In this document: positions 45,673-55,942 of the stretch, piece after piece
How the letters are laid out: each line of letters begins with the position of its first letter
Position numbering within the stretch: the stretch's first letter is position 1
Assembly: GCF_046630445.1 (NCBI RefSeq)
Contig: NC_092337.1
Coordinates: 368,856,001 to 368,920,000 of the forward strand
From: Rutidosis leptorrhynchoides
Taxonomy: Eukaryota; Streptophyta; Magnoliopsida; Asterales; Asteraceae
Reading direction: 5' to 3'
DNA length: 64,000 bases
Notes under the pieces: generated by a model
The model's input: only the letters and a program-made list of their open reading frames with translations
Database searches by the model: none
Told to the model about the DNA's origin: nothing
Position numbers and translations under genes: made by a program

Positions 45673-46325
45673 TGATGATTGATTATTATGTTTTTATCAT
45701 AAATATATTAGATAAATACTGGAATTAAAAGTGTTTTACCAGTTAAATATAGACGTTATTTAAGTGTGATTCCATAGGTTCAAAATGCAACAATGAAAAA
45801 GTAGATCACCTTTTAGTGTAACAAAAAGTAATAATTATTTTCCTTTTCTGCCTATTTATCTCCTTAATTAGTTGTTAAGTTCATAAGTTATTAAATAATA
45901 TGACATACTAAACAACTAAGTAATCCACCGATGATAAAGGGTCTTGCGTGGTCTAAGTTGGAGTACTTTCTCCTTAACTTATAAAATGATTAATGGCACA
46001 AAAAACATTAACTTTTTATAATACAATAATTAAATCTTGACTAGTTATCTATGATTTGTTTTGTCGTTAATTCTGTTTCTATACCAAATAGGTCCCATTA
46101 TTTGCATGAAAAACGTAACCATAAAATAAAAAAATATTGCTGTCTAAACACCTTCCTACCAAACTAGAGACATATAGTGATACATGTGAATAAGTGTCGA
46201 AGTAAAACAAAGAGTGTGCCAATAACAACACAAGGTCATCATTTATCATATCACCATATACTCCGTATTTATATACATTGTTGAATAAAACAGCATAAAG
46301 ATAAACCACTTTATGTGTGTTTTCA
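45673..46325. promoter_or_regulatory. Upstream region of CLE27-like gene
   Basis: No ORF of interest. This presumably holds the promoter and 5' leader of the peptide gene, with ATATAC and TATTTATATAC motifs near 46255-46275 as TATA candidates. Confidence 0.4.
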
Positions 46326-46610
46326 ATGTCATATTCCGGCAACAAACGGAAAGTTTACTTAGTGGTAATGTTAATTTTGTTTTTGTCAATACTACAAATT
46401 TGGGTTTTGAGTGATCATTGTAGTATAAGAACATGGACACCGTTGCAGCCTCCTTCACCACCACCACCACCGCCACAAGATTCAGATGATGAAGATGTTA
46501 AAAGATCGAAGCTTCATCGAAAGTTCTTTAATGGAAGATATCAACACAATAAAAGCTTTCAAGAAAACAAAAGGATTGTGCCTAGTTGTCCAGACCCTCT
46601 TCATAATTAA
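46326..46610 (+). CDS. CLE27: CLE27-like CLAVATA3/ESR signalling peptide precursor
   Basis: 94 codons from the ATG at 46326 to TAA, no intron. The N-terminus MSYSGNKRKVYLVVMLILFL is a basic start followed by a hydrophobic signal sequence to about residue 30. A Pro-rich run (PPSPPPPPP) and an acidic then basic variable region follow. The last 12 residues, RIVPSCPDPLHN, are the CLE domain, after a Lys-rich processing context (ENK). CLE peptides are secreted, trimmed to 12-13 residues and bind leucine-rich-repeat receptor kinases. Most CLEs have Gly at position 6; Cys here is, from memory, the mark of Arabidopsis CLE27, and the 12-mer appears identical. Length and layout are normal. The gene is intact and sits alone between large retrotransposons. 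The second in-frame Met and a GTG just upstream (46317) are less likely starts. Confidence 0.93.
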   Translation: MSYSGNKRKVYLVVMLILFLSILQIWVLSDHCSIRTWTPLQPPSPPPPPPQDSDDEDVKRSKLHRKFFNGRYQHNKSFQENKRIVPSCPDPLHN

Positions 46611-47169
46611 CAAGTGTACGTTAATTAGAGATGGCTTTCTTTTTATGATTTAAATTAGTGATTAATAGTCCAAAATACCCACGTTTTTCCCTCTATGTTT
46701 GGGCATGTATTAGGGCTAAACCGTGGATATTTTGATACTATCTACTACGGAGTACAAAAATGGTCCTTCATTTGTTTGTTGTTTCCTTAAAAAGATCAAG
46801 AAAATGGCCGATCTTGATTCATTATGTACATGACATGTTTGAGATTAATTTTGAAGTTTCTTTGGCCAACACTTCTAATTTCAAATTAGTTATTATTATG
46901 TTGTTAGTTAGTACACTACGAGATTATTGTCGATACAAAACTCCCGAGACAAATTATGAAATCGTAATGCTCGATTTAATCTTGAATCAAGATATATCGT
47001 CTACCATGGATGCAATAGTGTCATATACAATTATTTTTCATTGAGATTAATTATATGTGACATTTTACATAATAAATTAATAGTTAAACTTAGTGGAGTA
47101 CTAAAGCGGTAGGAAGTCTACGCGTTACAGCGAAATAATATTATCTTGAAAAAAGAAATAATAAGTTAA
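46611..47169. other. No gene seen
   Basis: The 3' flank of the CLE27-like gene. An ORF at 46760-47044 has no recognisable domain and ordinary intergenic composition, so it is not called. Confidence 0.5.
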
Positions 47170-47414
47170 TGTTGTAAATTTAGTAGTTAAATATGGATGG
47201 TAATTAGTCAAATATGGATAGCAAAATTTGTACTATATATATGTGCATAATGTAAGTTACAAAAACACACATATGCATTAAATACATCACACCTCTCTTC
47301 AACCTCTTTCTCTCCTATATCTTCTACAACACATCTCTCTTTTATTGGTTCTTTCAATTTGAATATATTGAACCAGGCCACTAAAGGTAGTTATAAGCCT
47401 ACTGAAATATAACA
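47170..47414 (+). repeat. Copia 5' LTR
   Basis: 245 bp, TGTTGTAAATTTAG to GAAATATAACA. A TATA-like ACTATATATATG is at about 47232. Confidence 0.95.
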
Positions 47415-47432
47415 CGTTATCAGCACGAAGTG
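47415..47432 (+). other. Copia primer-binding region
   Basis: CGTTATCAGCACGAAG directly after the LTR, the usual sequence at this place in this group of plant Copia elements. Confidence 0.7.
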
Positions 47433-47490
47433 CTCAGTATAATCAAGGTTTATCTAAGCAAGCACACGTCACTAATCAAGGTAAGAAATT

Positions 47491-47889
47491 ATCTAACTTT
47501 TATTAACTTCACTAACATTTATATTTATGTTATTTAAGTTATATATGGTCGGTTATACCGCCTGAATTATATTTCTGTAATCTAACTTTTATTAACTTCA
47601 CTAACATTTATATTTATGTTATTTAAGTTATATATGGTCGGTTATACCGCCTGAATTATATTTCTGTAATATAACTTTTATTAACTTCACTAACATTTAT
47701 ATTTATGTTATTTAAGTTATATATGGTCGGTTATACCGCCTGAATTATATTTCTGTAATCTAACTTTCATTAACTTCACTAACATTTATATTTATGTTAT
47801 TTAAGTTATATATGGTCGGTTATACCGCCTGAATTATATTTTCTGTAATCTAACTCTTATTAACTTTACTAACATTTATATTTATGTTA
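47491..47889. repeat. 89-bp tandem array, 4.4 copies, in Copia leader
   Basis: Units start ATCTAACTTTTATTAAC at 47491, 47580, 47669, 47758 and 47848, the last partial, and contain GGTCGGTTATACCGCCTGAA. Copies differ by only a few bases. Confidence 0.97.
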
Positions 47890-48091
47890 ATAAGACCTCA
47901 TGATTGTACGCAATACGTCATTTGACAACACGGTACTTTATGTACGCAACACGTCATTTGACAACACGGTACCATGGGTCGAGATTAATTCCGATCAATA
48001 CGAATACGATGGGGTCTTTATATGTTATCTAACATTTATGATTACTTATGCAATTAATCATTATTTATTTCATGCATACTAATGTTTATTC

Positions 48092-48580
48092 TTAAAAGTA
48101 AATCTTAAAAGTTAAAATAAGAAAAAATAGTTTGTATTTTTATTAAAAGTAAATCTTAAAAGTTAAAATAAGAAAAAGTAGTTTGTATTTTTATTAAAAG
48201 TAAATCTTAAAAGTTAAAATAAGAAAAAGTAGTTTGTATTTTTATTAAAAGTAAATCTTAAAAGTTAAAATAAGAAAGGTAGTTTGTATTTTTATTAAAA
48301 GTAAATCTTAAAAGTTAAAATAAGAAAAATAGTTTGTATTTTTATTAAAAGTAAATCTTAAAAGTTAAAATAAGAAAAAGTAGTTTGTATTTTTATTAAA
48401 AGTAAATCTTAAAAGTTAAAATAAGAAAAGTAGTTTGTATTTTTATTAAAAGTAAATCTTAAAAGTTAAAATAAGAAAAGTAGTTTGTATTTTTATTAAA
48501 AGTAAATCTTAAAAGTTAAAATAAGAAAAAGTAGTTTGTATTTTTATTAAAAGTAAATCTTAAAAGTTAAAATAAGAAGA
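48092..48580. repeat. 50/51-bp tandem array, about 10 copies
   Basis: Units begin TTAAAAGTAAATCTTAAAAG at 48092, 48143, 48194, 48245, 48295, 48345, 48396, 48446, 48496 and 48547. Unit length differs only in an A run (GAAAAAATAG to GAAAGGTAG). Confidence 0.97.
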
Positions 48581-48811
48581 AAAAAAATCTTGTCCTTTAT
48601 ATTACTCATACGCGTTTTGATATAGTGACTTTATTCGTTAACGTCAACTAACGACGTTACAACGGTCATATATACATAACGGTTGTTAACGTCAACTGAC
48701 GACGTTACAACAACTATATTTTTCAAATATAAAATAAACATCTCCGTTTTCACATTTTCACAAATCAATCTTCATTTTTCAGATTACTACTCTCAAAAAG
48801 TTTTTGTAAAA

Positions 48812-48976
48812 ATGATTCACACAAGGATGATTTTTCCTATTGTATTGGTCATATTAACTATCATCAGTGTTGCTAATATACCATCGGGTGAACCTATATT
48901 CTATCCTGCCCTTGTGGTTTTATTATTTGTAATCATACCATTATTCTGTTGTTTGCTACTTATGAATTTAAAATGA
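48812..48976 (+). CDS. Small hydrophobic ORF in Copia leader, unidentified
   Basis: 54 codons from the ATG at 48812 (MIHTRMIFPIVLVILTIISV) to TGA, with two hydrophobic segments. It lies between the tandem arrays and gag. I do not recognise it. It may be chance, or a small membrane ORF carried by this family. Confidence 0.25.
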   Translation: MIHTRMIFPIVLVILTIISVANIPSGEPIFYPALVVLLFVIIPLFCCLLLMNLK

Positions 48977-49062
48977 TTCTAATTTCATTTTATTATTTGT
49001 CTATGAATAGAAGTTGATTATGATTATGATTTATGTTATTCATTTTTTTGATAATAGAAAAT

Positions 49063-49350
49063 GTCGAATTTGAAAAGGCTTAAATTTGCTCATTTAGAAC
49101 AAGTGGGAACAACTACTTAACATGGGTTATGAATGTAGAAAAACATCTCGAATCAAACGGTATTTTAGAAACCCTGAATGAAAATAACAATTATTCCGAA
49201 CAAGAGAAAGCAATAGTAAGTATTTTTCTTAGCAAACATATTGACGAGTCCTTAGAATCTACATATTATATGATCGAAAATCCAAGTGTATTATGGAAAA
49301 TACTCAAAGATAGATACGATATTAATTATCAAAAAAAAAAAAAAAAATAA
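49063..49350 (+). pseudogene. Copia gag fragment
   Basis: Starts MSNLKRLKFAHLEQVGTT. After a frame change near 49112-49129 it reads VMNVEKHLESNGILETLNEN, SEQEKAIVSIFLSKHIDESL and PSVLWKILKDRYD. This is the N-terminal capsid-like part of Copia gag (usual pattern LDixgkNYxxWxxxxxxHLxxxgL...LWxxLkxry). It ends in an A run and a stop. The zinc knuckle is missing. Confidence 0.75.
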
Positions 49351-50107
49351 CGGTGATCCATGAAAGAATAAAATTAAAGATATTAGTAGACGCTCTTATA
49401 AGAATTCCGGAGATTCTTATTAATGATCTGGTAACGTGGATCATCAGTCTAGTATTTCTTGAATACATGAACATCTTGTTTAGCTCTACAAATAAGTCCC
49501 AAAAGAAAAGAAACGAGAGTGAATCTGTTGACAAATCTTGATTAAATTAACCCTGAGCTACCTTGAGACTTGAATGGTTTGAATTTTCTAAGATGCCTAG
49601 TTTTTTTTATGTATCACTCATAAATAAACGGTTTTAGACCATAACGCATATGTTTTATTAAGTGTTATCTTTTATGTACTTCAGATTATAACTTGTTTGC
49701 AGGTAATATAATTTGATTATCTTGCTGAAATATAACTCATTATTTGCTTATCTTATTTGAAGTTTTAGTATGAATCCTGCAGAAATACAACATCAATTAA
49801 ATGGTAAAGACCTATGTATTGCAGATAGTAGTAACATACACACTATGATCAAATCTAAGAAATATTTCATTGATTTAAATCAAATGAAGGAATTATAAAT
49901 ACTATATCAGCTCTTGCAAACTTGATATAAGAAACGAAAAAGGCAAAATTTCATATTACCAAATGGTACGAATTTTTTGGTAAACAATGTCTTGTTTTCT
50001 CCCAAATCAAAGAGAAATTTGCTAAGTTTCTCTGATATATATCATAATGGATATGATTATCAGTCAATGATAATCGAAAATGAGAAATATCTATGTAGCA
50101 CCGAAAA

Positions 50108-50475
50108 GCGCATAGGATTAAAAGTGCATATGATAAAAAGCGCATATGATTAAAAGCGCAGCGCATATGATTAAAAGCGCATATGATAAAAAGCGCATAT
50201 GATGAAAAGCGCAGCGCATATGATTAAAAGCGCATATGATGAAAAGCGCATCGCATATAATTAAAAGCGCATATAATGAAAAGTGCATATGACGAAAAGC
50301 GCAGCACATATGATTAAAAGCGCATATGGTGAAAATGATATATGATGAAAAGCACATATGGTGATTAATGAAAAACACATATAGTGATTAATGAAAAGCA
50401 CATATAGTGATTAACGAAAAACACATATGGTGATTAATGAAAATCACATATGGCGATTAATGAAAAGCACATTGA
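50108..50475. repeat. GCGCATATGATT-type short tandem array
   Basis: About 20 or more degenerate units of AAAAGCGCATATGATT(A/G) at the left, passing gradually into AAAGCACATATGGTGATTAATG at the right. It interrupts the region between gag and integrase. Confidence 0.9.
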
Positions 50476-50538
50476 GAAATAATCACCAATGTTTCTTGAA
50501 AGAATTCAAGGGTATATATATGGACCAATTCATCCATC

Positions 50539-51180
50539 ATGTGGACCTTTTTTCTAATAGACGCATCTAACGCATGGTCTCATGTTTGTGTGTTATCAAG
50601 CCATAATATGGCATTTGCAAAGTTTCTTGCACAAATTATTAAATTAAGAACACATTATTCTGATTACACCATTAAAAGGATGAGACTTGATAATGCTGGT
50701 AAGTTAACTCTCAAGCTTTTAATGATTATTATATGTCTACAAGGATTGTTGTTGAACATCCAGTTGCTCATGTGCATACACAAAATTGGTTTAGCTGAAT
50801 CAATAGATAAACGCTTACAGCTAATAACTAGACAATTAGAAATGAGTACAAAACTCTCAATATTTATATGGGGACATGTAAATTTACATGATGTGACATT
50901 AATTCGCATTAAATCAAGTGCAAGTTATAAATATTCTCCATTACCAACTTAATTTTGGTGGAGACCAAATATTTTTCATCTTAGAACATTTGGTTGTGCA
51001 GTGTATTTTTAATTGAACAACCACAACAAATGGTTCCTCAAAGAAGGATTGAAATATATGTTAGATATGAAACATCTTCAATCATAAGATATATTGAACC
51101 CATGACGGGTGATGTTTTTACAGCAAGTTTTATCGATTGTCACTTTAATGAAACATTGTTCCCTATATTAGGGGGAGAAA
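50539..51180 (+). pseudogene. Copia integrase fragment
   Basis: Open stretch with DASNAWSHVCVLSSHNMAFA, AQIIKLRTHYSDYTIKRMRL, DNAGKLT and SIFIWGHVNLHDVTLIRI, then RYIEPMTGDVFTASFIDCHF in a later frame. This is the integrase core and its C-side of Copia pol, with stops and frame changes. Confidence 0.8.
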
Positions 51181-51333
51181 TGAAATATAAATAAAATGAT
51201 GTTTCATGGTGTGAACATCAATTAAGGAATATTGATCATCGCACAAAAGAATGCGAAAAGAAAGTTCAAATATAATGCATATGCAAGAACTTGCAAATTA
51301 ATTACTTTATGCATTTAAAGATACAAAAAATAA

Positions 51334-53200
51334 GTGACTAAATCATATATACCAGCAGTAAATGCTTCAGCTAGAATTGAAATTACAAAAGCTGGCAATA
51401 ATGTCACTCATGAGTCTTTGCTACGGCAGAAACGTGGGAGACCAATTGGTTCCAAAGATAAAAATCCTCGAAAAAGAAAATCAGCTGATAATGAGGTAAA
51501 AGAAAGTGTTCAACAAGAACCACAAATCAATACTCCTTCTGCAGATGATATTGATAAATGTAAATACATAAATTGCAATAAATTATGCAATATTATGAAA
51601 CTGAAATGAAATGAAAAATCTTGATGAGATATTTTCATATAATGTTACAATGACATCATGAATAAAGATGATGATCTGGAACCAAAATCTGTCATTGAAT
51701 ATCAAAATAGATGTGATTGAACTCAACGAAAAGGAGCAATACGAGCTGAATTAGAATCGCTCAATAAAAGAAAAGTTTTTGGATCAATCGTTATCACTTT
51801 TAAAGATGTGAAACAATGGGATACAAATGAATTTTTATCCGAAAAGAAATGTGCAAATGAAGTTACAAGGCAAAACTAGACTTGTAACTCAAGATTTCCC
51901 ACAAAGACCAGAAATGAATTAGGAGAAAAACTTATCCTCCTATAATGAATATAATTACTTATTAGATACTTAATCAACCTGGTAGTTATTTAAATGCATC
52001 TCATGGATGTTGTTACTACTTATCTGTATGGATCACTTAATAGTGATATATATATGAATATACTTGAAGGGTTAAGGTATCATAAGCATCTAATGCAAAA
52101 CCCAAGGGAATATATTCCATTAAATCACAAAGATTTCTAAATGGGTTTATACAATCGGGACGTATGTGATATAATCGATTAAATTACTACTTGATAAGAA
52201 AAGGGTATACATATAAACTTATTTGCACGTGTGTTTTATAAAAACAATGTTCGGATATGTGATCTGTTTATATCAATTATCTTAAATAAAGAAATCTATG
52301 AAGCCATTCAACTTCTAAAGAAAGATTTTAAAATAAAAAAAAATTATGTATTACGTTGATTTACATATTAAGCATATAACTAATGACTTACTTATACATC
52401 AAACAACTTATACCGAAAAGATTTTAAAATATTTTAATATGGACAAGACAAAAACCATTAAATACTCATATGGTTGTTAGATCTTAATATTGATACTAAT
52501 CCATTTCATCCTCTAGAAGATCATGAAGATCTTCTTGGTTCAGAAGTTCCATATTTTAGTGCAATTGGGGCTCTTATGTATCTTACAAATTATACAAGAT
52601 CTGACATTTCTTTTGCAGTTAATTTGTTGACAAGGTTCAGCTCAGCCCCTATCAAAAGACATTGGAATGGGATCAAACAAATAGTTTGATACCTTCGGGG
52701 AACTACTGATTTATAATTATTTTATTCTAACAACTCGAAACAAGATTTGTTTGGTTATACAGATGCAGATTATTTATCTGATCTACATAAAGCTAAATCT
52801 CAAACTGGATATGTATTCCTAAATGGAGGCACCGCAATATCATGACGTTCTCAAAACAAACACTTGTTGCAACATCATCAAATCATGCCGAAGTGATTGC
52901 ATTACATGAAGCTACTCGGGAATGATTTTAGTTAAGATCAATGATACAAATCATTATTGATTCTTGTGGACTAGAACGCTATAAAAGCCCAACAACTATC
53001 TATGAAGATAATACAGCTTACATAGTACAAATGAAAGAAGAGTATCAAAAATGACAGAACAAAACATAAATGCTGACGAGGCGCTAAAGCTATAAACGGT
53101 CTTAACGGTCATAAGTTTGATGGAAAAGAATGGTATATTGGTAAGGCTCGGAAAAAGACTGAAAGGGAATAGGAATTGAAACAACAGTTTGAGCAAACCA
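51334..53200 (+). pseudogene. Copia reverse transcriptase and RNase H remnants
   Basis: LLRQKRGRPIGSKDKNPRKR (51415 on) is the linker before reverse transcriptase. Later pieces in changing frames include PFHPLEDHEDLLGSEVPYFS, AIGALMYLTNYTRSDISFAV and LLTRFSSAPIKRHWNGIKQI, then YTDADYLSDLHKAKSQTGYV and LNGGTAIS. These are the RT end and RNase H of Copia. The catalytic centre is not readable in one frame. Purine tract AAGGGGGAG at 53584-53592 precedes the 3' LTR. Confidence 0.8.
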
Positions 53201-53592
53201 TGAAGGAGACTGTAGACAAATCACAAGGGTCAAACTTGTACATAAAAGATTTAGATGATACAGTTTCAGATGAAAACCTCAGATTCTTCTCATATACTCA
53301 AGATCTCGTAAAAGACAACCAGATTAAAATGAGATACGTTCAATCAACAACTCTGCTGATCTTTATACCAAAGCACTGTCAATCGCTGTTTTCAAAACAT
53401 ACGTTCACAATATTGGCATGAGGCAAGTTCAAAAGATGTGACGACTCAGCGTTGTCTACTTGAGGGGGAGTCAACTCTATGCTGCACTCTTTTTCCCTTA
53501 ACTAAAGTTTTATCCCACTGGGTTTTCTTTAGCAAGGTTTTTAACGAGGCAGTATTAATTGCTCTTTAAAAAAATTACCATCCAAGGGGGAG

Positions 53593-53837
53593 TGTTGTAA
53601 ATTTAGTAGTTAAATATGGATGGTAATTAGTCAAATATGGATAGCAAAATTTGTACTATATATATGTGCATAATGTAAGTTACAAAAACACACATATGCA
53701 TTAAATACATCACACCTCTCTTCAACCTCTTTCTCTCCTATATCTTCTACAACACATCTCTCTTTTATTGGTTCTTTCAATTTGAATATATTGAACCAGG
53801 CCACTAAAGGTAGTTATAAGCCTACTGAAATATAACA
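53593..53837 (+). repeat. Copia 3' LTR
   Basis: 245 bp, the same sequence as 47170-47414 as far as I can read. Confidence 0.95.
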
Positions 53838-54399
53838 GTTAATTGGTTTTAAATAAAATAGAATTATTAGTGACATCACCATGACGTCATCAACCAATGC
53901 ACTGTTCGTTTGACTGTCAGCCAAGCAAATATTGCGATGTCATTTTGCCCTTTAGTATACAACAACAACAACAATACACAATCCCACACTTGTAGGGTAT
54001 GGGGGAGGTGAGACGTAGACAATCCTTCCTCTACCCTAGGACAAAGAGAAGTCATTTCACCACCCCGAGTGAAACACTCACAAGAGTAGAGAAAGTCCTT
54101 CCTCTCTATGTTTGACGGATAAAGAGATTGCTTGCAACAGACATCCGGCCAAAAAAAAAAAAAATGCCAACGCCATGAAAATGGTGGGACAAATTTCCAT
54201 GGGTTTTAAAATGTTGCCTGGAATTCGATTTAGGCTCTAAGCGACAGTCAAGTCGCCAATAAGTAGACGCTTGCTGATGGCTCCCGAAACAGCGCCGTAT
54301 AAAAAAAAAAAAAAACGTACCTTAGAGTGTACTGCGGAACACATGACGAATAAAGTAAAGCTGCACTAAATGAGAAATAAACATATATGTCCACAAACA

Positions 54400-54800
54400 A
54401 ATAAAATCACATCATAGCAAGCCAGTCTATAAAAATAAACATACAAACATACATAAAACCGTATCTACTCAAACCTACATAAACATACAAACGTACATTT
54501 ATAGATATCCACCTACACGCATAGATACGGGAAAACCTACATACGCATACATAGATATAAAACATACAAACATACGAATATACATACCAACATACGGATA
54601 TACATACAAACATACGAATATACATACAGCCAAACATATAACAATACATACATATAAACATACAAACGCACATAAATACAATCATAGGCAAGCAGAAATG
54701 CAAAACAAGCGTACATACATACAAACATACATAAACCTGCGCACAAACTTAAATACATACATACAAACACGAACATCCATACATACACATTGAAACCCAC
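54400..54800. repeat. Degenerate ACATACAA-type repeat
   Basis: Low-complexity repeats of ACATACAAACATACAT with variants. The minus-strand Cys/Tyr/Val/Met-rich ORFs across it are artefacts of the repeat. Confidence 0.9.
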
Positions 54801-54962
54801 ATGACCAAACTTACACCATCTATGCATGGGTCTAGGAAAAAAAAAAAAAAAAAAAAAAGCATACAAAAAAAACAACAAACCAGCAAAGAGCAAAGAACAT
54901 AGTGAAAGAAGACACCCACACAGACCCACAAAACCACAAACACACAAACAAAACCAAACAAC

Positions 54963-55942
54963 CTACTCATCTATTCTAATTCTAGTCCTCCACGCAACCC
55001 TATCAGAGGTCATGTCCTCGGTCAATAAGAGCTCCTTCAAGTCTATCTTTATCCTATCTTCCCACCTACGCGTAGGTCTACCCCTTCTTCGTACGCCGTC
55101 AACCGTAAGCGTCTCGACCCTCCTAACAGGGGCAGTAGGAGGTCGTCTTCTCACATGCCCAAACCATCGAAGTCGTTCTTCTCTAAGCTTGTCGATGATG
55201 CTTCTAACTTTCAGGTTCTCCCTAAAAACACTATTAGGAATCATATCTAACATGGTTTTACCACATGTCCACCTAAGCATCCTCATCTCTGCCACCTCCA
55301 TCCTCCTCTCTTGTGCTTTCGTCATAGGCCAACACTCTGATCCGTATAACATGGCAGGTCTAATTGCCACCTTGAAGGATTTCCCTTTCAGCTTAAGGGG
55401 GATCTTCTTGTCGCATAAGACTCCAGTCGCTGCTCTCCACTTCACCCACCCTACCTTAATTCGGTGTGACACGCCTTCATCTATCCTCCCCGATTTGTGG
55501 AGCACCGAGCCCAGGTATCTAAACGAAATTTGTGGATGCAAGATCTGGTCTCCAATATAGATGTTCACTCCATCACTTTGTTCATCAACATTCCTATCAA
55601 AATCGCAACTAAGATATTATGTCTTTTGTCTACTAATGTACAGACCATTACTTTCTTAGGCCACCCTCCATTGCTCCAGTCTTCTATTAAGCTCCTCCTT
55701 AGAGTCCAAAACGAGCACAATATCATCGGCAAAAATCAGGCACCAAGGGATGCACTCTTGTATCCCTCGAGAAAGTTCATCAAGGATCAAAGCGAAAAGG
55801 AAAGGACTAAGGGCCGATCCCTGGTGCAGGCCTACTTCTATTGGGAAAACTTCAGTATTTCCCACCGGTGTTCGAACACAAGACTTCGCCCCTTCGTATA
55901 TATCCCTAATAACATTAATATACCTACTCGAGATACTTCTAC
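54963..55942 (-). pseudogene. RTE LINE reverse transcriptase, C-terminal half
   Basis: From 55942 the minus strand reads CVRTPVGNTEVFPIEVGLHQ, then GSALSPFLFALILDELSRGI and the catalytic FADDIVLVLDSKEELNRRLE. After a damaged stretch (55570-55655) the 201-codon ORF 55568-54963 gives ISFRYLGSVLHKSGRIDEGV, AMLYGSECWPMTKAQERRME and MRMLRWTCGKTMLDMIPN, ending in a GRPTRRWEDRIKIDLKE tail. This is the typical plant RTE C-terminus. A frame change separates the two parts. Confidence 0.9.

Larger units (their letters stand above)
47170..53837 (+). mobile_element. Ty1/copia element, non-autonomous, very young LTRs
   Basis: 6668 bp flanked by a perfect 5-bp duplication GTTAA (47165-47169 and 53838-53842). 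The 245-bp LTRs read base for base the same in my comparison. The internal region keeps traces of gag, integrase, reverse transcriptase and RNase H in Copia order, but with many stops and frame changes, and it holds three tandem arrays. Recent movement must have used enzymes from another copy. Confidence 0.93.

Noticed and set aside
46760-47044. 94-codon ORF downstream of the CLE27-like gene
   Set aside because: No domain, signal or codon pattern that separates it from chance; AT-rich intergenic composition.
48092-48580. CRISPR-like regular array
   Set aside because: Units are contiguous tandem copies with no variable spacers, inside a plant Copia element.
54407-54947. Minus-strand Cys/Tyr/Met-rich ORFs
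   Set aside because: They are translations of the degenerate ACATACAA repeat.
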